Below are positions 26,306 through 33,941 of a stretch of 44,709 bases of DNA, one piece after another (positions within the stretch are counted from its first letter, which is position 1; each line of letters begins with the position of its first letter). The notes under the pieces are model-generated. The model had not been told where the DNA came from. It ran no database searches and was given only the letters and a program-made list of their open reading frames with translations. The translations under genes and the position numbers were made by a program. The stretch is from Nitrospira sp. (lineage in GTDB: Bacteria; Nitrospirota; Nitrospiria; SBBL01; JAADHI01), in assembly GCA_027020665.1 (NCBI GenBank), contig JALUVJ010000089.1:1-44709 (forward strand). Direction: 5' to 3'.

Positions 26306-28348
26306 GTGTTCCCCACACACGTGGGGATGAACCGTGACGGGTTGCCAATAATTATCGGCAGCGGATGTGTTCCCCACACACGTGGGGATGAACCGTTGGT
26401 AGATACATCCTCAAAACTGGGAGGCGGGTGTTCCCCACACACGTGGGGATGAACCGTGACGGCCCGCCAGCTATTATCGGCAGCGGATGTGTTCCCCACA
26501 CACGTGGGGATGAACCGTAGATTCTCACAAGAAACCCTCGGATCAGAAAGTGTTCCCCACACACGTGGGGATGAACCGTTTTTGATATTGGTCTCAATCA
26601 GCCGACGGGTCGTGTTCCCCACACACGTGGGGATGAACCGGATTCCGGGAAAACGGGATTACCATCGAGAACGTGTTCCCCACACACGTGGGGATGAACC
26701 GCTTTGTCCCCTCAGGAAGACACCAATCTTTCAGTGTTCCCCACACACGTGGGGATGAACCGAGTGTTGATGGCAGGTCAGGCGGTTATGGCTGGTGTTC
26801 CCCACACACGTGGGGATGAACCGAAAAAACAGGCACGTCTGGACGAGCTATTTAAGTGTTCCCCACACACGTGGGGATGAACCGACATTGTGTTGTGCCT
26901 CTTTGATAACGTTTAGGTGTTCCCCACACACGTGGGGATGAACCGCGACCTTCATCGATAAAAATCCGCCATTCAATGTGTTCCCCACACACGTGGGGAT
27001 GAACCGAACAATCGGCACCACAGCGCGGAATTACTCAAGTGTTCCCCACACACGTGGGGATGAACCGCCGATGCCGACAAAACCCTCGAATACGCAAAGG
27101 TGTTCCCCACACACGTGGGGATGAACCGCTCGAATCGAAGCTGAGCGCCAGTTGAATGCAGTGTTCCCCACACACGTGGGGATGAACCGCCAGTCTATGT
27201 TTTCAGGAATTTTCATTTTCAGTGTTCCCCACACACGTGGGGATGAACCGAGTTTTCGGTCTTAGATATCTCGCCATTTTTTGTGTTCCCCACACACGTG
27301 GGGATGAACCGTGCCTTATATCTGTTGTAAAAAACTAAAATATGTGTTCCCCACACACGTGGGGATGAACCGTAATGATGATCTTGTTGCGTCGGTAATT
27401 TTAGGTGTTCCCCACACACGTGGGGATGAACCGAAAATTCCCCTCCTTTTAAAAGCCGTCTACCTGTGTTCCCCACACACGTGGGGATGAACCGATCATT
27501 GATCTCACGGGGGCAACTGCGAAGCTGTGTTCCCCACACACGTGGGGATGAACCGCCGTAAGTAGCCCGTACCTATTTACAGATGCAGTGTTCCCCACAC
27601 ACGTGGGGATGAACCGGCTCCCAGTTGCTGATACGTTCGCAGCTAGATGTGTTCCCCACACACGTGGGGATGAACCGTAGTGACTAAGTGTGAATTGCCC
27701 GTAGGCAATGTGTTCCCCACACACGTGGGGATGAACCGATTCGGGGCGATACGGCGGGTATCTTGCCAGTGTGTTCCCCACACACGTGGGGATGAACCGG
27801 AGTCAAACCCTCGCTATCTGCGGGGCCTTGGGTGTTCCCCACACACGTGGGGATGAACCGTTCTGCCAATAGAAAAATGGTGGGGTTTAACCGTGTTCCC
27901 CACACACGTGGGGATGAACCGGACCAAGACGGTGATGAGCTGGAGTTTTTTTTGTGTTCCCCACACACGTGGGGATGAACCGAAGGCAATAACGCAAAAT
28001 GAGCATGATAGATGGTGTTCCCCACACACGTGGGGATGAACCGCCACAACGCCTAGCTCACCGAGCGAGCGTTAGGTGTTCCCCACACACGTGGGGATGA
28101 ACCGCAGAAAACAGAGCCGAAGAACGCCGTCACGCTGTGTTCCCCACACACGTGGGGATGAACCGGATCTTGCTTCGCTGATTACCGCCAACAAGCCGTG
28201 TTCCCCACACACGTGGGGATGAACCGCAACGGGTTTATTGTCTGGTTGTACTTCCGGAGTGTTCCCCACACACGTGGGGATGAACCGGAGTCACTAATAA
28301 AATTAAAATCGTGCGAGTGGTGTTCCCCACACACGTGGGGATGAACCG
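26306..28348 (+). CRISPR. Type I-E CRISPR array, 34 repeats, 33 spacers
   Basis: A 29-nt repeat opens GTGTTCCCCACACACGTGGG and ends GATGAACCG; the CCCCAC/GTGGGG arms form the Cas6e hairpin. Repeats begin at 26306 and recur every 61 nt. Spacer 5 (26579-26611) is 33 nt; the other 32 are 32 nt. The last repeat is 28320-28348. Every repeat I read is identical, including the last. The leader and newest end is on the left. Spacers 1 (26335-26366) and 3 (26457-26488) are 26/32 identical. The spurious minus-strand frames rich in HPHVCGEH and SPRVWGT are just repeat translations. Confidence 0.98.
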
Positions 28349-28407
28349 AAATCGATTGCACGGTTGTTTGTGAGCGTACGACGAAATCTCTCAACAGCGC
28401 CTAACTT

Positions 28408-28770
28408 TTACGAAAAGGACAGAATATCCAGCACTTCGATCAAAGCCTGATCCACCCGGCGCATGAACGCCGGGGTGCATTGCAGCAAGGGGCCTTGGGT
28501 CAGCCGTTTGTTGTCGATGGCGCGCAATTGGTCGAGCAAGAGGTCCGAATTTTTGTTGAGTTCCGCTTCTGCGGTGATGCGCAGGCGCAAGGGTTCGGCA
28601 TCGTCAATCAAGCGGGTGGTAAGCGGCACAACGAGTGTGGAGGGATGCTCGGCATCCAGTAAGGCTTGGCTTTGCACAATCAGTACGGGCCGGATTTTCC
28701 CGGGCTCCGCGCCGCGGCCCGGATTGAGATCGGCAAGCCAGACGCTCCCGCGCTTACGCATTCGGGGCAT
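28408..28770 (-). CDS. MazF/PemK-type endoribonuclease toxin
   Basis: This 120-residue protein has the MazF core: KRGSVWLADLNPGRGAEPGKIRPVLIVQS, TLVVPLTTR and DLLLDQLRAIDNKRL. MazF toxins cut mRNA at short motifs. It overlaps the antitoxin gene by 17 bp (28754-28770); an internal ATG at 28761 is an alternative start. It is separated from the last CRISPR repeat by only 59 bp. Confidence 0.92.
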   Translation of the reverse strand: MPRMRKRGSVWLADLNPGRGAEPGKIRPVLIVQSQALLDAEHPSTLVVPLTTRLIDDAEPLRLRITAEAELNKNSDLLLDQLRAIDNKRLTQGPLLQCTPAFMRRVDQALIEVLDILSFS

Positions 28771-28990
28771 CCTCTATCGCGCTGAATTCGGCGTTGACAC
28801 GCATGCTTTCCGCCCGCACACGCCGGGAAGCGTTCATGATGCGGTCGCGGCGCTGCCGGGCGGTGCGCTCCGCATTCAAGGTTTCAATCGCCCGGCGGAT
28901 GTATTCGGCCCGGGGAATGTGCAGTTCGCGGGCGTGTTTGTCCGCCTCCTTGAGCAGATCATCCGGCAGGCGAATGGAAACTGTCGTCAT
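28754..28990 (-). CDS. Ribbon-helix-helix antitoxin
   Basis: This 78-residue protein has the RHH DNA-binding region TTVSIRLPDDLLKEADKHAREL followed by RAEYIRRAIETLNAERTARQ, then a toxin-binding tail. It precedes and overlaps the MazF-like gene. It should autorepress at the palindrome immediately upstream. Confidence 0.88.
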   Translation of the reverse strand: MTTVSIRLPDDLLKEADKHARELHIPRAEYIRRAIETLNAERTARQRRDRIMNASRRVRAESMRVNAEFSAIEDAPNA

Positions 28991-29010
28991 GTATATAGTC
29001 CATTATGTAC
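28991..29010 (-). promoter_or_regulatory. Palindrome upstream of the RHH antitoxin (operator candidate)
   Basis: GTATATA-GTCCAT-TATGTAC is a near-perfect inverted repeat abutting the antitoxin start codon, the position expected for RHH autoregulation. Confidence 0.4.
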
Positions 29011-29032
29011 TTAAAATAAAGATACAGATCTT

Positions 29033-29593
29033 ATGTCAAAAAAGCAAACTTGCATAGATAAGCCGCTGATTCGCGTCATGGCCCTGCACGCGCTGGCCTA
29101 TTATGAACGGCTTTTCTACTTGGAAGAAGTCGAGGAAATCCGCGTCGCCGACGCCTCCGTTTTCGCCGACAGACGGCTGCATGAAGCCATCCAGGCTGAC
29201 GAGGGGGAGTGGCTCACTCTCGTGCTCGAAAGCGAAAAGCTCGGATTAAAAGGCAAGGTCGATTGCCTTCGCAGAAGGGACGGCAGACTCATCCCCTACG
29301 AACACAAACGGGGCCGGTGCCGGACGGGGAACAAAGGCGCGGAAACCTGGCCAAGCGATGCGCTTCAGGTCTCGGCCTATGCCCTGCTCCTTGAAGAACA
29401 CACGGGCGAGCGCATTCAGGAGGCCCGTGTGCGTTATCATGCCGACAAGACAACCGTCCGTGTGCAGATCGACACATCCGCACGACAGGCGGTTCAAGAC
29501 GCAATCCTTCGGAGCCGGGAACTCACAAGCTCGATCGAACGTCCCCCCATTACGGAAAACGAACGGCGCTGCGCGATCCGGGGTTTTGTTTGA
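29033..29593 (+). pseudogene. Degenerate Cas4 (RecB-like) domain of a former cas4-cas1 gene
   Basis: This 186-codon frame shows the Cas4 nuclease motifs: RRLH (H50), GLKGKVDC (D77), EHKRGR (E90, K92) and LQVSAYALLLEE. The wording RVMALHALAYYERLFYLEEV matches the Cas4 half of Cas4-Cas1 fusions (type I-G/I-U and relatives). The first iron-sulfur cysteine is replaced by Tyr (AYYERL, Y24). The C-terminal cysteine cluster is missing: the frame ends ...NERRCAIRGFV and TGA. It could fold as a nuclease but cannot hold the Fe-S cluster. Its stop overlaps the next frame as TTGA. Confidence 0.8.
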
Positions 29594-30306
29594 AGCTGAC
29601 ACGAAAACTGGCCGCGGCGCGTGTTCAAAGCCAGCTTCGTTTTTTGTTGCGGGCCGCCCGCGGGGAAGATCGGGTGACAAAGGGTGTCTCAAAAGCCGTG
29701 TCGGCCATTCGCGCCGCGCTCAGGGCAATGGCGCATGCGGAAGGTATCCACAGCATCCGGGGACATGAAGGCGATGCGGGACGGGCCTATTTTTCGGCGC
29801 TACCTCAATTATTAAAAAAAGAAATTGATGCACGCCTTCGCTTTTCGGGCCGAAGCAGACGTCCGCCGAAAGACCGCTTCAATGCCATTTTGAGTTTTGG
29901 ATACGCCCTGCTGTATCGGGACGTCATGCAGGCCATTCTGTCTGTGGGCCTGGAACCCGCCTTCGGCTTTTATCATCGCCCCCGTTCCGCATCCCACCCC
30001 CTCGCGCTCGATTTGATGGAACTCTTTCGTGTGCCGATATGGGACATGAGCGTGATCGGCTCATTAAACCGGATGCAGTGGCATGCGGAGAAGGATTTTA
30101 CCGTGGCCGGGCCGCAGGTTTGGCTGAATGAGGCCGGGCGGAAAAAAGCAATCGGCCTTTATGAACAAAGAAAGGCGGCCAAGTGGAAACACCCGGTGAT
30201 CGGCTATGCCTTGTCTTATGCGCGGCTGATCGAATTGGAAACACGGCTTTTGGAGAAAGAGTGGACGGGAAAACCGGGTCTGTTTGCCAGAATGCGTCTG
30301 AGGTGA
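29590..30306 (+). pseudogene. N-terminally truncated Cas1 (helical catalytic domain only)
   Basis: These 238 codons cover only the C-terminal Cas1 domain: GHEGDAGRAYFSAL (E60), FGFYHRPRSASHPLALDLMELFR (H129, D141). The catalytic triad is present, but the ~90-residue beta-sandwich domain needed for dimerisation is absent. The likely cause is one deletion that removed the Cas4 C-terminus and Cas1 N-terminus and shifted the frame. The first codon is TTG overlapping the Cas4 stop; translation is possible but unproven. It is clearly a different lineage from the Cas1e encoded 4 kb upstream. Confidence 0.8.
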
Positions 30307-30309
30307 GCT

Positions 30310-30603
30310 ATGTCCGAAAGCAAGCTCTGGTATCTTGTGTGTTACGATATCCGCGATCCGAAAAGGTGGCGCAAGGCCTTTAAATTATTAAAAGGGTACG
30401 GATCCAGTTTACAATATTCCATTTTTCGATGCCGCTTGGCAAAACGCGAGTTGGAGCGAATGCGTTGGGAACTGGAGATCATTTTAGATGAAGAAGACAG
30501 CCTGATGATTATCGGTTTGTGCCGTCATTGTGTCTTGCGGCTTGTGGATAAAAATAGTAGTGTTCAATGGTTGGAAAAAGAACCGCATTTTCATATTTCG
30601 TAG
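30310..30603 (+). CDS. cas2: Cas2 of the second (degenerate) adaptation module
   Basis: This 97-residue Cas2 has LWYLVCYDIRDPKRWRKAFKLLKGYGSSLQYSIFRC (catalytic-position D13 in CYDIRD) and LMIIGLCRHC. It is intact, 3 bp after the cas1 fragment, and belongs to the ordinary Cas2 family rather than Cas2e. No array of a second type follows it in this window. It is probably a surviving part of an old type I-G/I-U-like or type V-like module. Confidence 0.88.
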   Translation: MSESKLWYLVCYDIRDPKRWRKAFKLLKGYGSSLQYSIFRCRLAKRELERMRWELEIILDEEDSLMIIGLCRHCVLRLVDKNSSVQWLEKEPHFHIS

Positions 30604-30915
30604 CGCGATTAGGGCGTGTCGACAATTCCGCCTGATCCGGGTTCGTTCAAGCACCCGGTGCTGTTTTACGGCAAAACAGGAAAAATGATTCGTCATCGTT
30701 GTAAAGATTGAAATATGATGAATATTCCTAACAATGACATCCATGATTCAATTTCTCAGATAAAAAATCCCGTGATTTCAAAGATATGGGACGAACACGC
30801 GACAGCGATTATTCATCGTGCCATTCCCGAAAGACCAATTAAAAGGCGATCCTTGAAATGGCCCCATAAAAACCAAATAAAAACAATATATTATAATAAA
30901 GCAGTGAACCCATCT

Positions 30916-30939
30916 GTGATGCCGAAAGGCGTTGAGCAC
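30916..30939 (+). repeat. Orphan palindromic unit resembling a CRISPR repeat of another type
   Basis: This 24-nt unit starts GTGATGCCGAAAGGC and ends GTTGAGCAC, with a GCC-GAAA-GGC hairpin core. Its three-frame translations (VMPKGVEH, LNAFRHH, AQRLSAS) are strings I associate with spurious proteins predicted from CRISPR arrays elsewhere. There is a single copy here, so the identification is tentative. Confidence 0.35.
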
Positions 30940-30970
30940 TATAGGATGGAATAATGCCGTTTTTGCCCTG

Positions 30971-31058
30971 GTTCCCATGCTCCTGCGTGGGAACCCATAC
31001 TCTGTGTTGAGGTTTTATGAGGGTATGCATTTCCACGGAAGACCGTGGGAATGCATAC
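30971..31058. repeat. Pair of REP-like hairpins
   Basis: GTTCCCA/TGGGAAC (30971-30977, 30988-30994) is followed by a 16-bp stem starting GTATGCATT (31023-31038) with partner 31043-31058 (one G-U pair, loop AAGA). Units of the type GTTCCCATGCTC...GTGGGAAC and GCATTCCCACG are dispersed repeats in many proteobacterial genomes. Confidence 0.6.
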
Positions 31059-31146
31059 GAGATAATAGAGAAAACCCAATGCCACGCAGAGTACGATTAT
31101 GGCCCGAGAGGGCCGTCGTATTCAGGCTGCCGCCCGCCCGGTACGA

Positions 31147-32931
31147 TCAGGGACATGAACCGGGAACATTTAGCGGGTCGAGATGATCCGCGCCGGCAAG
31201 CACTTCGCGTGCATTGGGGCAGCCATCGCCGTCGCTGTCCTCGAGATGGTAAGGGTGGCTGGCCACGATGGCGTTGACGAGCCAATCGTAAGCAAAACCC
31301 CAGGCGGGTAGCGCCGAGGTCTGCAACAGCGAGCAGTTCCCTTCCTGTGGAAGATCGAGGTCATCCTGGTCGGCGAAGTTCCACAGGAAGGTCGCATTGA
31401 CTTCCTCGCATTGCGACTCATCGATGATCCAGATGTCGCGGAGTTTGCCGCCGGGCACCGAGCCACGGTGCCAGTTGACGATGTATTCCATGCCGTAGAT
31501 CTTGTGCAGAAAGGCGCCATTGGCGGGCACCTCCGGCGCGGCGGCCAGGACGTTTCCGGTGACCCGCATCTCTCCACCGGGTGTCTCCAACAGGGGAGGA
31601 AGCAGGCGCCGCAGTTCGAGCTGGCTGAAGGGGCAGTTGCCCTGGTTACATTGGGCGTTTCCCACCCCGTTGCCCCATATGATGTTACCGATGATGTCGT
31701 TGCGGGCAAGCTTCATGATGTCACCCGGCGGCTCTGCGGGTAGATCGAACGGGTCTCCGTCACAGTCGTTTTCCTGTTGAGCCGGGGACGTTTTAATGGC
31801 AATACCGTTGGCACCGTTCCCCCATATCAGGTTGGCGGTCAATGTGTTGTTCTGGAAAACGCCGTCAGGAACATCCTCGATGGTTTCCAGGCACCGCTCA
31901 GTGTGTTGGTTGTTGTGGTTTGTCGGCTGACCCATCGTCACACCCGTCGACTCGATTGTCCAGCCCCAGGCCACATCGATACCGTCCCCCAAACTGTTCA
32001 CGCCATTGTGCGCAAGGTAGTTGGCGGCCACGCGGTTGTTTTCCACCGGTCCACAGCCTATTTTGATTCCGTTGAATTTTATGCTGTCGCGGATGGTGTT
32101 GCGTTCCACGGTGCTGTGCGAAAGGTTAAGGGCCAGCAGCCCGTCCCGGGCCCGTTCTATGAGGTTGCCCTCGATGGTCCAGGATAAATTGCCCCGGCCG
32201 GTCGAACATGGGTCGTCTTCGATACGCAATATGTTGGCATTGTCACGCAGGGAAAAACTGGCCTGGGGGCCATGCAGGGGGCGCTCGAGCAGCGGTTGAT
32301 CCAGCAGCGCGATACCGTAGGTGCCACCGGTAATGTGCAACCCCCTGACCGTGATGCCCCGGGTGTCATAGGCCGCGATGCCGCTGCCCCGGCGCCACAG
32401 GCACCGCCCGGGGTCCCAGGGGTTGAGTTGGCAGGAAATCCCCTTGGCGCTGGCGATATCCGGGTTCAGGTTATCCGGGTTCAAGTCAAGCCAGATGTGC
32501 GCGATCTCCACCCCCCAGACCTTCGACAGATGGAAGATGGAGGTGGCGGGGCTCATCTGCTGGATGGTGGAAAGAAGCTCCCCGTTTGCCTGTGCGCCGC
32601 TGATGGTGGTCGATGAATGGACGATCAGTGGCTGATCGATGCAGAACTCCCCCCGGGTAAGCAAGATATTGATCGGCGCCATGTCGAGCGCGGCCTGCAG
32701 CACCGCCCGGGTCTGGCGGCAATCGCCCTGGGGTTCCACGATGATATTCCCCTTGTCCGGCGGGGTGTTTGCAATGGGCAGGTGCGGGAACATCTGGCCT
32801 TCCGGGTATTGGCGGCTGGTTTCGCCGCCGGATGCAATCCGGCTGCCCCGCGGGTCAGGCTCGAAAGCCGACGCCGCAGTGGCCAGCAGCGTGGTGAGCA
32901 TTATTGTGATCAGTGCGCTTGCGTGTTTCAT
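31147..32931 (-). CDS. Secreted right-handed beta-helix protein with calcium-binding tail
   Basis: This 594-residue protein has a signal peptide (ALITIMLTTLLATAASA). A long run of NosD/pectate-lyase-like beta-helix turns follows (for example WTIEGNLIERARDGLLALNL, STVERNTIRDSIKFNGIKIG, RVAANYLAHNGVNSLGDGID). It ends with a thrombospondin-3/dockerin-like loop (DSDGDGCPNAREVLAGAD), usually calcium-binding. The start is taken at 32931 (MKHAS), 5 nt after GGAGGA. The substrate or ligand is unknown; a polysaccharide-acting or structural exoprotein is likely. The gene is noticeably more G+C-rich than its neighbours and stands among mobile-element debris, which suggests transfer. Confidence 0.78.
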   Translation of the reverse strand: MKHASALITIMLTTLLATAASAFEPDPRGSRIASGGETSRQYPEGQMFPHLPIANTPPDKGNIIVEPQGDCRQTRAVLQAALDMAPINILLTRGEFCIDQPLIVHSSTTISGAQANGELLSTIQQMSPATSIFHLSKVWGVEIAHIWLDLNPDNLNPDIASAKGISCQLNPWDPGRCLWRRGSGIAAYDTRGITVRGLHITGGTYGIALLDQPLLERPLHGPQASFSLRDNANILRIEDDPCSTGRGNLSWTIEGNLIERARDGLLALNLSHSTVERNTIRDSIKFNGIKIGCGPVENNRVAANYLAHNGVNSLGDGIDVAWGWTIESTGVTMGQPTNHNNQHTERCLETIEDVPDGVFQNNTLTANLIWGNGANGIAIKTSPAQQENDCDGDPFDLPAEPPGDIMKLARNDIIGNIIWGNGVGNAQCNQGNCPFSQLELRRLLPPLLETPGGEMRVTGNVLAAAPEVPANGAFLHKIYGMEYIVNWHRGSVPGGKLRDIWIIDESQCEEVNATFLWNFADQDDLDLPQEGNCSLLQTSALPAWGFAYDWLVNAIVASHPYHLEDSDGDGCPNAREVLAGADHLDPLNVPGSCP

Positions 32932-33009
32932 TGTCTCCTCCATGTCGGTTTCGGACTTGCTGCCTTCAGGGTTCTTTCTGTTTTTTCCCACACCTTGGTG
33001 AATACTCCA

Positions 33010-33046
33010 CCGGCTAAAAGCCGGATTGGTCGGCCATGCGGCCGAC
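33010..33046. repeat. Twin hairpins at the IS200-like element end
   Basis: CCGGCTAAAAGCCGG (33010-33024) and GTCGGCCATGCGGCCGAC (33029-33046) are compact stem-loops just past the transposase stop. They resemble the subterminal palindromes recognised by TnpA of IS200/IS605. Confidence 0.6.
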
Positions 33047-33048
33047 TA

Positions 33049-33471
33049 TCACACAACATAGAAGTCATCATCCGGCTCCGGGGGTGTCTGATTCTTGATG
33101 TATTCCTTCCAGACTTCATCTGTCACATTACCGCTAGTTGCTACCCAATAGCCCCTCGCCCATAGATGCTGCCCCAGTACCGCTTCCTTAGCACCTGGTA
33201 CTCCGACAGCAACTTATGCGAACTCTTCCCCTTCAGATACTGCATTGCACGCGATACCGATAGCTGGGGCGGAATCCCTATCAGCATATGCACGTGATCA
33301 CGATTGATTGAACCCGCATAGATGATCATCTCCTTAACTCATCGCTATCTCTCGCAACAGCTCTCGGCAACGTAGCCCAATATCCCCCGCCAAGACCTGA
33401 TAACAATACTTGGTTGTCCATACCAGATGGTGCTTACAATCCCATACCGTATGACTCCCTCGCTCATAATC
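33049..33471 (-). pseudogene. IS200/IS605 TnpA (Y1 transposase), frameshifted
   Basis: Reading the minus strand across frames gives DYERGSHTVWDCKHHLVWTTKYCYQVLAGDIG, then (frameshift near 33330) AGSINRDHVHMLIGIPPQ and YLKGKSSHKLLSEYQVLRKRYWG. A second frameshift near 33165 follows, then RGYWVATSGNVTDEVWKEYI and a DDDF end. This is the complete outline of an IS200 TnpA, including the HUH motif (HVH) and the YI region. Two frameshifts and a decayed start make it inactive. It is flanked by its hairpin end. Confidence 0.85.
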
Positions 33472-33489
33472 TTTTATCCCCTAACGATA

Positions 33490-33684
33490 TCATTCGATCT
33501 GTACCAACGGCAAGCCGTTGATCAGCAAAATGACATCATAGCGATGATGGCTGTTATCGGTGTTGATGCGCAAGGTCAGGGTCGCAGATTGGGTGGCGGC
33601 TATGGCTTCCCCATGTTGGATATAGCGAATACTGCAAATGTACTGCAATGTACAATAACTTCCCACATAATCCAAGGCCCACAT
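33490..33684 (-). pseudogene. Scrap of a type I restriction HsdR gene
   Basis: The minus-strand frame contains TLRINTDNSHHRYDVILLINGLPLVQIE and stop. The phrase RYDV-LLINGLPLVQIELK is a conserved piece of the HsdR N-terminal nuclease domain. Only ~35 residues are recognisable, and the rest reads into repeat copy A. It is a remnant of a lost restriction system. Confidence 0.5.
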
Positions 33685-33849
33685 TCCGCGACCGCGGGAT
33701 GTGAAACCGCTGATTTGTCTGTTTATACGGCGTTATCGGTTATTTTGCCGCTTACCGTACAGGGGAGTAGGCCCCGGTCGCCAAAACGGCCGCAGGCCGT
33801 ATCTTTCAGGCGACCGGGCGGTTTCCAAAATCAATCGCTGATTTTGGGG
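33678..33849 (+). repeat. Structured ~172-bp repeat, copy A
   Basis: This begins CCCACATTCCGCG and ends TCGCTGATTTTGGG. It contains nested hairpins (CACATTCCGCG/GCGGGATGTG; CCGGTCGCC...GGCGACCGG with ACGGCC-GCA-GGCCGT inside). An inverted copy with about 85% identity by eye lies at 36096-36269. It is a probable MITE-like element or the end of a transposon. I do not see a transposase between the copies. Confidence 0.75.
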
Positions 33850-33941
33850 CAACTTTGTGACTTGACCTTATGAATGCCCCGTCCGGAAGGGCGGGGATAT
33901 TTGCTTGCAATCACGGTATGAGGTTTGTTTCTCTCAATGAA

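Larger units (their letters stand above)
30604..31146. other. Non-coding scar region between cas2 and the beta-helix gene
   Basis: This is a 543-bp stretch with no gene I can support. It holds an orphan CRISPR-repeat-like palindrome (30916-30939), two hairpins of a REP-like family (30971-31058) and AT-rich sequence (30860-30905). The stretch GTTGTAAAGATTGAAAT (30699-30715) resembles the ATTGAAA end of many CRISPR repeats, but it is a single, unproven copy. Confidence 0.5.

Noticed and set aside
28029-28080. Spacer 29 region (AACGCCTAG...GCGTTAG) looks like an integron attC half
   Set aside because: The symmetry is short, lacks the full attC layout and lies in spacer phase of the CRISPR array.
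30699-30715. GTTGTAAAGATTGAAAT as a degenerate CRISPR repeat end after the relic cas2
   Set aside because: Single copy with no hairpin or partner; too short to call.
30715-30954. 79-codon plus-strand frame after the relic cas2
   Set aside because: No ribosome site and no family resemblance; its end (VMPKGVEH) is the orphan repeat unit.
33427-33873. 148-codon plus-strand frame and similar frames at 35987-36202 with LTVQGSRPRSPKRPQAVSF
   Set aside because: The shared string is a translation of the inverted ~172-bp repeat, not a protein family.
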